Source: Acidobacteriota bacterium (GTDB lineage: Bacteria > Acidobacteriota > Terriglobia > Terriglobales > Acidobacteriaceae). Taken from it: DNA of 64,000 bases. The DNA is taken from NCBI GenBank assembly GCA_018268915.1, contig JAFDVQ010000005.1:558001-622000 (forward strand), in the 5' to 3' direction. The notes below the pieces were generated by a model that worked only from the letters and a program-made list of their open reading frames with translations, was not told the origin of the DNA and did not search any database. Below are positions 1-7,932 of the stretch, piece by piece (positions within the stretch are counted from its first letter, which is position 1; every line of letters begins with the position of its first letter). Position numbers and translations under genes: made by a program.

Positions 1-2549
1 CGAAGCCTGGGACCAATAATCTCCACGGCAGCGCTTCAGAGTATTTCACCAATAACAACCTGACGGCACGAACCGAATTTCAATATTGCGCGCCGGACGA
101 TACAGGTTGCAGAGCCATTCCGGCCTTCCGGCGAAATGAATTTGGCGGAACACTTGGCGGACCAATCATCAAGAACAAATTGTTCTTCTTTATCGGAGCC
201 TTTGGCCTTAAGTCATCGAACGCAACGACAGATGTTGCGACGGTCGAAACCAAGGATTTTGTTGACTTCGTCAATCAGAACTTCCCGAGCAGCCTGGCAA
301 ACACGTTCTTCGCGCAGGCACCGCCACCTAGTTATCCGACGTCAAACATTTTGACCGTCGCTCAGGTAGATCAACTGAATCCGGGCTTTTACTCGGACTC
401 CACTTTCCCCTCGGATCTTCCAGCTGTTGGAACTCTCAACCTTCCATTGAGCCTGACCCACAATGCATACCAGTGGCACATCCGCACTGACTACGATCTA
501 AATCAGTCGAAGGATCGAATCTTCTTCAATTTTTTCAGGACATATTCAGATCAGCTCCAGAACGATCCGCGACCGCTCTTCAGAGTGATTGTTCCTAACA
601 CTGGACTCTACGCCAAGGTGGATTGGACTCATGCGTTTTCAGCAAGTTTGATGAACGAGGCCGGTGTCACCCTCGTCCGAGCCGTCGGGTCGAATCCAGG
701 CACAGCACACAACAAGGCACTGCCTAATGTGAACGTCTCAGGGGTGGCCGGCTTCAATCAGTGGGGATCGGCCGGATGGGTGCATGAGAACTTCAATTGG
801 CATGATGTGCTCACCTCCACGCACGGAAAACACACCGTTACAGCGGGAGTCGACTTCGACCGTCACCATGACGACGACAAATTCACGTCGGCTGTGCTTC
901 GGCCCACCTTCGGATTTGGAAACATCATGGACTTCGCGCAGGATGGGCTGCTGTCCCAGAGCGGCCCGGGCATGAAGGTCGCGACAAGTTCACTCGCTGA
1001 CGATCTGTATGAGATTCTGCGCTGGATGTATGCGGGAGCATTTGTTCAGGATGACTGGAAGGTAACACCGCGATTCACTCTCAATGCCGGGCTGCGCTGG
1101 GACTACTTCGGCCATTGGGGAACCTACTATAACTCACGGACGCCATTTCCCTTCTTCCAGCCTGGGTCGGGCGGAACATTCGCTGATCAGGTCGCAGGTG
1201 GCGCAATGACTTTGCATGGAGGGAATAGTGCATACGTTGTGACGAACAAGCCCAGCGGCTTCGATCCGCGGGTGGGATTTGGCTGGGATATCTTTGGAAA
1301 CGGCAAAACGGCTTTGCGTGGAGGATATGGCTGGTACTTCAACAATGTGGCGGACGGATCGTGGTCGTTCCCGTCGCGTTCGAATCCTCCAGTCTGGGCC
1401 AATCCAAGCTTCAACCTCTTCAGCAGCGCGCATCCATTCACTTATTCGCTCGGAAGTGACGATGGCCTGGTGTGGCCGATCCCTCCAGGTATCACATTCC
1501 AGACGACTCCCTCGGGAGGAATCGCTGGGCTCCCGGTTTTGACCTCAGGAGTTCAGCCGCACGTCGATCAACCGCACACGCAGATCTGGATGCTCTCCAT
1601 TCAAAAGGATCTGAGCCACAATCTGATTGTCGAAGCTGACTACAACGGATCGAAGAGCGCGAATCTCTATCTGCAGACGGATGTGAACAGGTTCCCAGGA
1701 GATCTCATCGTTAACAAAGGTAGCCAGACTCGCCTTCAGCCTGAATTTGGTCCGATCATTTTCGGCCGGACGATCGGAACAGCGGACGGTCACTACGCAT
1801 CCCTTATGTTGACCAAACGGATGAGCCATTCTTGGCAACTGCGAGGGATCTACACCTTTGGAAAGTCCACCGATGAAATGAGCAGCAACGACAACGGAAC
1901 TGCAAACGGAGAGGCGATTTTCAATGCTCTCGATCCAATGTCGCAGCATGGGCTGTCAGACTTTGATGTGTCCAAGCGTTTCACGATCGACAGCATGGTA
2001 GTCATTCCGGATGTTTTCAAGAATGGGATCGCGAAGCAGGTGTTGGGCGGCTGGCACATGTCGAATATTGTGGTCTTGCAAAGCGGACTTCCCTTCACCG
2101 TGTATACCAGCGCTTCATTCAACCCCGTTTATGATTCCGGCGGCAACGTTGTGGGTCTAAAGCCGGGAAGCGGTGATTTCAATGCGGACGGTTATGGATA
2201 CGACGTGCCCAACCGTCCGACGGGGGGAACTGTAAAAACCGGAAGCCGCAGCGACTTTCTGAAAGGGATTGCATCGGCCACCGCGTTTCCAACGCCTACG
2301 CTCGGATCACAAGGGAATGGCGGAAGGAACACATATATCGGCCCAGGTCTTGCCAACGTGAATACGCAATTTGCAAAAGAATTTGGTTATGACCGATTTA
2401 ATGTTGAGTTCCGCGCGGACTTGTTCAACATCTTTAACCGTGTAAATCTAACGCAACCAGACAGCGACCTTTCGAGCGGCACCTTCGGATTCTCGACCGG
2501 ACAGAACTTACCTCGTTCTGCGCAGTTCGGCCTTGATTTCAAATTCTAA
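1..2549 (+). CDS. TonB-dependent receptor, Oar-like (5' end outside window)
   Basis: Outer-membrane receptor that would import a ligand with TonB energy. The reading frame is open from base 3, so the start, signal peptide and most of the plug lie upstream of the window. Residues just inside the window (GTNNLHGSASEY, then FRRNEFGGTLGGPI and KNKLFFF) are the typical plug-to-barrel junction of Oar-like acidobacterial receptors. The rest is beta-barrel sequence with repeated TLNAGLRWDYF-type strands and ends with the usual terminal strand (AQFGLDFKF). About 848 residues are visible. A strong terminator follows the stop codon, so this is the last gene of its transcript. The ligand cannot be read from sequence; the polymer and sugar-acid genes nearby make a carbohydrate plausible. 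Confidence 0.9.
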   Translation, partial: KPGTNNLHGSASEYFTNNNLTARTEFQYCAPDDTGCRAIPAFRRNEFGGTLGGPIIKNKLFFFIGAFGLKSSNATTDVATVETKDFVDFVNQNFPSSLANTFFAQAPPPSYPTSNILTVAQVDQLNPGFYSDSTFPSDLPAVGTLNLPLSLTHNAYQWHIRTDYDLNQSKDRIFFNFFRTYSDQLQNDPRPLFRVIVPNTGLYAKVDWTHAFSASLMNEAGVTLVRAVGSNPGTAHNKALPNVNVSGVAGFNQWGSAGWVHENFNWHDVLTSTHGKHTVTAGVDFDRHHDDDKFTSAVLRPTFGFGNIMDFAQDGLLSQSGPGMKVATSSLADDLYEILRWMYAGAFVQDDWKVTPRFTLNAGLRWDYFGHWGTYYNSRTPFPFFQPGSGGTFADQVAGGAMTLHGGNSAYVVTNKPSGFDPRVGFGWDIFGNGKTALRGGYGWYFNNVADGSWSFPSRSNPPVWANPSFNLFSSAHPFTYSLGSDDGLVWPIPPGITFQTTPSGGIAGLPVLTSGVQPHVDQPHTQIWMLSIQKDLSHNLIVEADYNGSKSANLYLQTDVNRFPGDLIVNKGSQTRLQPEFGPIIFGRTIGTADGHYASLMLTKRMSHSWQLRGIYTFGKSTDEMSSNDNGTANGEAIFNALDPMSQHGLSDFDVSKRFTIDSMVVIPDVFKNGIAKQVLGGWHMSNIVVLQSGLPFTVYTSASFNPVYDSGGNVVGLKPGSGDFNADGYGYDVPNRPTGGTVKTGSRSDFLKGIASATAFPTPTLGSQGNGGRNTYIGPGLANVNTQFAKEFGYDRFNVEFRADLFNIFNRVNLTQPDSDLSSGTFGFSTGQNLPRSAQFGLDFKF

Positions 2550-2563
2550 GGAATGAACCTTTC

Positions 2564-2600
2564 AGGTGCGATCCTGCCTGGGATCGCACCTATTTCTTTG
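2564..2600 (+). terminator. Rho-independent terminator after the TonB receptor
   Basis: Perfect 11-bp inverted repeat AGGTGCGATCC / GGATCGCACCT with a 6-base loop, followed by a T-rich tract. It lies 15 bases past the receptor stop codon. The oppositely oriented GMC gene ends at 2736, so the two transcripts converge here. Confidence 0.8.
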
Positions 2601-2735
2601 TTCCCCACAATATTGCAACCTCGAATCACAAAAATGAAATCGGAGTTCGAGTGTGTTCGTAGAGCATCGCGGCTGGCTTGTCTTTGAAAGTGGACTTCAG
2701 GGCGCGGTTCAGTGTGCGCGGAAACTTCTCTCCCG

Positions 2736-4430
2736 TTAGGCAATGCGGGGATTGCCTTTAAAGCGGGTGTAGGACGGACTGAGATCATAGCGGATGCCTG
2801 GCTCCGTCAGATCCCGACGGTTCGAGAAAAAGACTGCGTCGCCTTGTTTGATCAGGTAGTCCGCAGTTCTCGCCGCAAGAGCTTGTATCGTGAGGCCGGG
2901 ATTTGCTGAACCTTGGGTGGGAAGTATGCTTCCATCGCATACGAACAAATTGGGGATGTCATGTGTACGCCCAAACCTGTCGACCACTGAGTTCGACGGA
3001 TCGCTTCCCATACGGACAGCACCGACGAGATGAGCGAACCGGGATTCCTGCACGACTTGTTTCGCTCCCGCAGCCCGCATGATCTCCATGACCTTATTTT
3101 CTCCGAATTGAATCAGCTTCTTGTCGTTGTCGTGAAGATTGAAGGTGACCTTTGCCACAGGCAAGCCATGCTGATCCCTCTCATCGGCCAACTCAACACG
3201 GTTATCCTCCCACGGAAGAATCTCGCCAAGGACACCGAGTGTGGCCCAGTGGTTGTAATCCATCATCACGCGGCGCATACCCCAGCCCCACGCCCCCATG
3301 GCCGCCGTCATCTGCTTGGCGAAGGCTACCGGAAGTGGGCCCACCGTTTGGACTGCGAAGCCTCGCGCAAACCCGCGATGCGGGTCTGTTTCATAAAATT
3401 CTTCTGAGAGGGCATGAGCTGGCGGCGCTTTATAAAGTCGAATGAGTTCTTCGAAACGGCCAGCGACAACATTGCCTGCCTGAGCCATTAGATACTTACC
3501 CAGCGTTCCGCTGGAGTTGGCAAGGCCATGACGGTGACCGGGACAAGCAGAATTGAGTAGAAGTCGCGGTGTTTCGATGGCGTAGCCGGAGACGATCACC
3601 GCACGAGCACGCTGGAAATGCTCCTTTCCTTCTCGGTCGAGATAGAGCACACCCTCGACACGCCCGTCTTCACGCAGACTGATGCGGGAAGCCATCGAAT
3701 GAGCACGAACCTCCGCGCCGTGAGTAATGGCATCCGGAACATGCGTAATAAGTGTGCTCGCTTTGGCGCCTACTTTGCAGCCTTGAAGACAAAAGCCGCG
3801 GTAGATGCAATGGGGGCGATCACCATGAGACCCAGAAAGTATTGCAACCGGACCACCCGCGACCGATCGGATGCCGAGTTTCGTGCAGCCACGAACCAGT
3901 ACATCACCGACGCCGCCCAAAGGATGCGGCCCATAGGGATGGCCGTGCGGATCGCCCCAGGGAAACCACGCCGGCCCAGCCACAGGAATCTCTCGCTCCA
4001 GCAACTCGTAGTAGGGTTTCAGGTCCCAATAGGACATGGGCCAGTCAGCGCCCACGCCGTCCTCGGTATAGACACGGAAATCGGAGGGATGGAAGCGCGG
4101 CGCGAAGGCGGCCCAGTGAACTGAACCTCCCCCGACACCCTTACCGCTGTTGTTGGCACCCAAGGCCAGAGGGTGTGTGCCGCCTGTAATGCGCAAATCG
4201 TTCCAATAAAGCTCATGCGAGCCTTTCTCATCACTGACCCAGTCTTTCTCGGTATCCCAGAACGGCCCGGCTTCAAGACCGACGACGCGAAACCCTGCCC
4301 GTGCCAGGCGTTGTACCAGTACGCCGCCCGCGCTACCGACACCCACAATGCAATAGTCGACGACATCATGATCGGCGAATTTGCGCATGGGCGAAGGGAG
4401 AGTCTGCATCGGTCCGAGACGATGCGTCAT
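2736..4430 (-). CDS. GMC-family FAD oxidoreductase (gluconate 2-dehydrogenase alpha-like)
   Basis: Predicted FAD-dependent dehydrogenase of about 564 residues, oxidising a sugar, sugar acid or alcohol. The N-terminus has the Rossmann FAD motif (VGVGSAGG, followed by the LEAG second strand). The C-terminus has the GMC signature: HLVGAVRMGSDP with the candidate catalytic His, then FVCDGSILPT and NPGLTIQALAARTADYL. No signal peptide is visible. The ATG at 4430 is preferred over the TTG at 4433 because it overlaps the upstream stop as TGATG, which implies translational coupling to the subunit-3-like gene. That pairing is the classical gluconate/2-ketogluconate dehydrogenase arrangement, but no cytochrome c subunit gene is present in the operon. 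Last gene of a six-gene minus-strand operon. Substrate unknown. Confidence 0.88.
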   Translation of the reverse strand: MTHRLGPMQTLPSPMRKFADHDVVDYCIVGVGSAGGVLVQRLARAGFRVVGLEAGPFWDTEKDWVSDEKGSHELYWNDLRITGGTHPLALGANNSGKGVGGGSVHWAAFAPRFHPSDFRVYTEDGVGADWPMSYWDLKPYYELLEREIPVAGPAWFPWGDPHGHPYGPHPLGGVGDVLVRGCTKLGIRSVAGGPVAILSGSHGDRPHCIYRGFCLQGCKVGAKASTLITHVPDAITHGAEVRAHSMASRISLREDGRVEGVLYLDREGKEHFQRARAVIVSGYAIETPRLLLNSACPGHRHGLANSSGTLGKYLMAQAGNVVAGRFEELIRLYKAPPAHALSEEFYETDPHRGFARGFAVQTVGPLPVAFAKQMTAAMGAWGWGMRRVMMDYNHWATLGVLGEILPWEDNRVELADERDQHGLPVAKVTFNLHDNDKKLIQFGENKVMEIMRAAGAKQVVQESRFAHLVGAVRMGSDPSNSVVDRFGRTHDIPNLFVCDGSILPTQGSANPGLTIQALAARTADYLIKQGDAVFFSNRRDLTEPGIRYDLSPSYTRFKGNPRIA

Positions 4431-5182
4431 CAATGGCTTCCTCCATGACCATGCAAGGATTCGTGTTCAGGTGGTGCATCGTCCTCCGCTAATTCTGAGA
4501 CAGAGTCGACGGGCGCATTCCATTCATATCGCTGTTCGTTCTTCTCCCACGGCTCGGGAAGGCCATTTTCAAGGCGCATATAACCGCGCGGGTACGCGGG
4601 GCCTCCAAAGCCGATCTCATCCCAGGCCCAGGGATGCGAATAGTAAGCCGTGACGCAATCCTCCATAAGCATGGCCCAGAAACGGTGAACCGGCATTGTG
4701 CACCACAGTGCATTCTCGGGATCAGGCTTTCCATTGTGCAAGGACTTTAGGATGAGTTCTTGCTGGTGCACCGTGAGATCGACGAACGAACTCTGAAAGC
4801 GCCCTAAGGCCATCTCGTCGATTGCTTTGATGGCCAGCCGATATGCGTCCCGATCCGGAGGCATATCCTCATAGCGGAAGCCGTTGAGAGAGTTTTTGTA
4901 GAGACGCTCATCAAGGATCGGAAGAATCGGAATCGTTCGCTCTTCCGTGCGGTCATCCTGCGGAAGAACTCGATCGATCACAGCCGCCATGAGCGCTGCT
5001 TCGCTTTCAGAGAAAAACTTTATGGGAGGAACTTTCTCCAGACGATCGGTGATGACGTCTCTTGTAGCCTTCTCCCAGTTCTTCCTTTGCGCCATCGTGC
5101 TGTAACCGGAGAAGTAGCCTGGTTGCTCAAGATTGTTCAATTCACCGCCCGTTGCCAGAAAGGGAAAGGATTTTTTGGTCAT
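4430..5182 (-). CDS. Gluconate 2-dehydrogenase subunit 3-like protein
   Basis: About 250 residues resembling the small (gamma) subunit of GMC dehydrogenase complexes. The recognisable core is FSESEAALMAAVIDRVLPQD near residues 57-76, then a helical region, and a C-terminal part with SHPWAWDEIGFGGPAYPRGY. Small subunits usually chaperone and export the flavoprotein; here no twin-arginine signal is visible at the chosen start, which is unusual. The ATG at 5182 overlaps the upstream TGA as ATGA and removes a spurious long N-terminal extension lying inside the membrane-protein gene. The next gene, the GMC flavoprotein, starts on its stop codon (TGATG), so the two are almost certainly made together. 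Confidence 0.82.
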   Translation of the reverse strand: MTKKSFPFLATGGELNNLEQPGYFSGYSTMAQRKNWEKATRDVITDRLEKVPPIKFFSESEAALMAAVIDRVLPQDDRTEERTIPILPILDERLYKNSLNGFRYEDMPPDRDAYRLAIKAIDEMALGRFQSSFVDLTVHQQELILKSLHNGKPDPENALWCTMPVHRFWAMLMEDCVTAYYSHPWAWDEIGFGGPAYPRGYMRLENGLPEPWEKNEQRYEWNAPVDSVSELAEDDAPPEHESLHGHGGSH

Positions 5183-6138
5183 CGCTTTTCTCTCCTCAGT
5201 AGGCTTGCCATGAGACCGAGAAATCCGCATGCTGCGAACAAGAGCGGCGCGAAGATAGGAGGGCCATAAAGTGTGTTGTAGAGCGGCTTCCTCATACCTC
5301 CTGGTCTGCGCGCAATACCGCGGGCATGGTAGTAGAAACCGACAGCTCCATCTGCCAGCGCGAGAGCCGAAACGGCGGGAAGCACAGTATTGGCAATGCG
5401 GCGGCTCTTGATTGCTCCCACCCCTGCCGCGATCAGAACCGGCGTCAACAACACCGGCGTCCACTGCGCTTTGTATCGGAAGTTCGTCTTGTAATGCGAG
5501 TACATCGCTTCGAATCCGCTGAAGAAAGCCCACAGCACGGTTACAAACGACAGGTGCTTTTGAAATCGTCCATAGCGAAGATTCGTTCGCCAATCCGAGC
5601 TTCCTGCCTCAACTATCTCTCCCAACTTGTCCCCAACCCGATTCAAGTCCTCTTCGCGGCGCAGATAGGACGCCATCAATCCCAGATAGGCACTGGTGCC
5701 AAACAGCAACGGAGCGAAGAGCGGTGGCCCCATGACGATGTTGGTGACCGGAATGCTCCAGCCGCCCGGCTTTCGTGCCACACCACGTACGTGAAAGCAA
5801 AAACCGATGATGCCATCGGCAAGCGTGACGATACTGATCAGGCGAAGAGCAGTTCGCGCGGCCACACCGCTGAAGGCGCCCAACAGTCCAGCTACGGCGA
5901 GAGATCCGCTCAGCAGTATCGGCGTATACATCACCGGATTGCTGTAGCTGCCCTTGTAGTGCTCATAGCCCACTTCCAGGCCGCTGGCGACGCTGGTGAC
6001 CGAAACAATGAGACAGAGGCTTCGTTGAAAGCACCCTTCTCGCAGATGCTCTAGGATTGAGGTCATTGCTTCGGAAAGTGGTGCGGGAAGAGCTCGGTTT
6101 GCACTGCGCTCCAATTCGGTCGTTAGGACGAAGGTCAT
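5179..6138 (-). CDS. Membrane protein with internal tandem duplication, unknown family
   Basis: 319 residues with about eight hydrophobic segments arranged as two homologous halves (roughly residues 37-161 and 191-316). Each half repeats the same landmarks: an HYK motif, TP(I/V)LL, LADG, F/Y-x-H-x-RG(V/I)AR, PGG, GPP(L/I)FAPLLF and GLMAS-x-LRRE. His60 and His116 of the first half correspond to His215 and His271 of the second, each pair 56 residues apart and all near membrane segments. I do not recognise the family. It overlaps both neighbours by ATGA and sits directly before the dehydrogenase subunits. A role as membrane anchor or electron acceptor for the GMC complex is a reasonable inference, not shown. 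Confidence 0.8.
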   Translation of the reverse strand: MTFVLTTELERSANRALPAPLSEAMTSILEHLREGCFQRSLCLIVSVTSVASGLEVGYEHYKGSYSNPVMYTPILLSGSLAVAGLLGAFSGVAARTALRLISIVTLADGIIGFCFHVRGVARKPGGWSIPVTNIVMGPPLFAPLLFGTSAYLGLMASYLRREEDLNRVGDKLGEIVEAGSSDWRTNLRYGRFQKHLSFVTVLWAFFSGFEAMYSHYKTNFRYKAQWTPVLLTPVLIAAGVGAIKSRRIANTVLPAVSALALADGAVGFYYHARGIARRPGGMRKPLYNTLYGPPIFAPLLFAACGFLGLMASLLRREKR

Positions 6139-6800
6139 GCCACCATCTTCCCTTCATCCCAGGCGACCGCCCGCGTCCAGGCTTCGCCCGCTCCTTGAAT
6201 CAGTACGGGAAATGCGGCGAAATGTCGCCACTTTCCATCAAGCAATGCTGTCGGGACGCGAATGTCCTCGATGATCAGCCTCTTGGCACTCAGCAGCGCT
6301 TTATGAGCTGCAGTCTCCTTTTCGGGATCATCGAAACCTCCAATACTGAGTCCCTCAATTCCGACACCATGAATGCCAAGAGAGACCAGGTACTTGGGGC
6401 CTTCTCCACTTAGATAGGGCCAAGGAGTCAGAAGCTCCTCTGTAAGAGTCCACGTCTCCGCCCAACCCGTCTTCAGAAGCACGATGACATCGTGTTCGAT
6501 CCGCCCAGTGTGAGGCTCAAGATCTTTTGCGGTAATACCGCTCCCTGCTGCCTTGTGCCTTAGATCGAGTGATACACAAGAGCCACAAAAATAGCTCAAT
6601 GGGAGTGCATCGACAGTTTCAACATCTGAGAAGAAATGGAAGGGGGCATCAATATGTGAGCGGGTATGCGTCATCAGCTCCAGGTGTTCGACATTTGCCG
6701 ATTCGATTGCCGTGAGGTGCCGAATCGTTATGGTGCCAGGACGGATCTTCGGCCACTGGGGCACATTGTTAAACATTGGCTGACTCAGGTCGTAAATCAT
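6135..6800 (-). CDS. Cyclase-family metal-dependent hydrolase (kynurenine-formamidase fold)
   Basis: About 221 residues. The diagnostic cyclase-family metal motif is near residue 45 (HTRSHIDAPFHF, matching H-x-G/R-T/S-H-x-D-x-P-x-H), preceded by the usual opening MIYDLSQPM and followed by the GVGIEGLSIGGFDDP active-site region. Family members hydrolyse cyclic amides, formamides or lactone-like substrates. ATG 6800 is chosen over GTG 6812 because it gives an ATGA overlap with the upstream enolase-superfamily gene. It also overlaps the downstream membrane-protein gene by ATGA. In this operon a lactone or related intermediate of sugar-acid oxidation would be a logical substrate, but that is inference. 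Confidence 0.85.
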   Translation of the reverse strand: MIYDLSQPMFNNVPQWPKIRPGTITIRHLTAIESANVEHLELMTHTRSHIDAPFHFFSDVETVDALPLSYFCGSCVSLDLRHKAAGSGITAKDLEPHTGRIEHDVIVLLKTGWAETWTLTEELLTPWPYLSGEGPKYLVSLGIHGVGIEGLSIGGFDDPEKETAAHKALLSAKRLIIEDIRVPTALLDGKWRHFAAFPVLIQGAGEAWTRAVAWDEGKMVA

Positions 6801-7906
6801 TTGCTTCTCCACACGAGAAAACGCTCTGCATCCCGGCGCTTGAAGACAAGGCCCAAGCCTAGGCGCGACCGATCAGGTGTGAGTCGACCATCTTTTGGCG
6901 GCATAAAGCCATCGAAGAGCATGGCTTCAATTCGGGCGTGATCGTGGAAATACTCCACATGACGAAATTGCGGAATCGCACAGCCGACCTGCATGTGCAG
7001 CGAAGGCGCGCAATGCGCGGAGATCGGACATCCGAAGCTTGCCGCAACAGAGGCTGCCGAGAGGAAGCCGGTGAAGCCTTGACATCGGGTGGCGTCCAGT
7101 TGAATGACATCCACGGCCTCCGCTTCCAGCATGCGCCGGAAATACAGGGACTCATACCCGTATTCGCCCGCGGCAATCTCCATAGCCTGCGGAGCGCGAT
7201 CACGGACCCGCCGCAGTCCATCGAGATTGTCGGAGCTGACTGGTTCTTCAAACCATGTGACGTCGTACTTATCTATTTTTCGCGAGAAGGCGATCGCTTG
7301 CCGCGCATCGAATGCGCCGTTTGCATCCACAAACAAATTCGTAGACGGACCTATCGCTTCGCGTGCGGCGCGTACTCGATCAATGTCTTTGGCTGGCTCC
7401 GCGCCGATCTTCATCTTTACGTTCTTCAAGCCATCGCCGACCCAGCCTGACATTTGCGAAGCGAGTTGTTGGTCGGTGTAGGTGGTGAAGCCGCCACTCC
7501 CATAGGCAACGACACCGGTGTGAGCCGCACCGAACAGATCGAGGATGGAGCATTGCAATAGCTTTGCTTTCAAATCCCAAAGCGCGATGTCTAGGGCAGA
7601 CATCGCCATCGATGCAATTCCGCGGCTTCCGTCGTTTCTTACCTCTCGGAACATCGTTGCGTGCAGAACCGGAATGTCCAACGCTGGTCTGTGCAGCAAG
7701 CATCTACGAGCGAGGTGATCGGCTACGAGCGCGGTAGCTTGATTGCCATAACTGTACCCAATTCCTACCTTGCCCTCTGCACGAACCTCGCAGACGATGA
7801 GCGTCGTAGAATCCCATAGCAAGGTACCATCCCCTTCCGGCGCGTCGGTCGGTATCGTGTACGCGGAAACGTCCACCTTGTCCATCGAGATGTCCGACAC
7901 TGTCAT
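6797..7906 (-). CDS. Enolase-superfamily protein (mandelate racemase / muconate lactonizing-like)
   Basis: 369 residues with the two-domain enolase-superfamily layout: N-terminal capping domain (1-125) and TIM barrel (about 130-350). Expected catalytic elements are visible: Lys164-x-Lys166 (KMK), metal ligands Asp194 (VDANG), Glu220/221 (FEEP) and Glu248 (AAGEYGY), then Asp271 and His298 (SAHC). The KxK plus D/H dyad pattern fits acid-sugar dehydratases and racemases of the mandelate racemase subgroup. Exact substrate cannot be assigned. It ends by overlapping the cyclase start (ATGA) and begins 26 bases after the TPP-enzyme gene, so it belongs to the same operon. Confidence 0.88.
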   Translation of the reverse strand: MTVSDISMDKVDVSAYTIPTDAPEGDGTLLWDSTTLIVCEVRAEGKVGIGYSYGNQATALVADHLARRCLLHRPALDIPVLHATMFREVRNDGSRGIASMAMSALDIALWDLKAKLLQCSILDLFGAAHTGVVAYGSGGFTTYTDQQLASQMSGWVGDGLKNVKMKIGAEPAKDIDRVRAAREAIGPSTNLFVDANGAFDARQAIAFSRKIDKYDVTWFEEPVSSDNLDGLRRVRDRAPQAMEIAAGEYGYESLYFRRMLEAEAVDVIQLDATRCQGFTGFLSAASVAASFGCPISAHCAPSLHMQVGCAIPQFRHVEYFHDHARIEAMLFDGFMPPKDGRLTPDRSRLGLGLVFKRRDAERFLVWRSK

Positions 7907-7932
7907 CCTTACAATGGCTCCTCATGGCGCAA

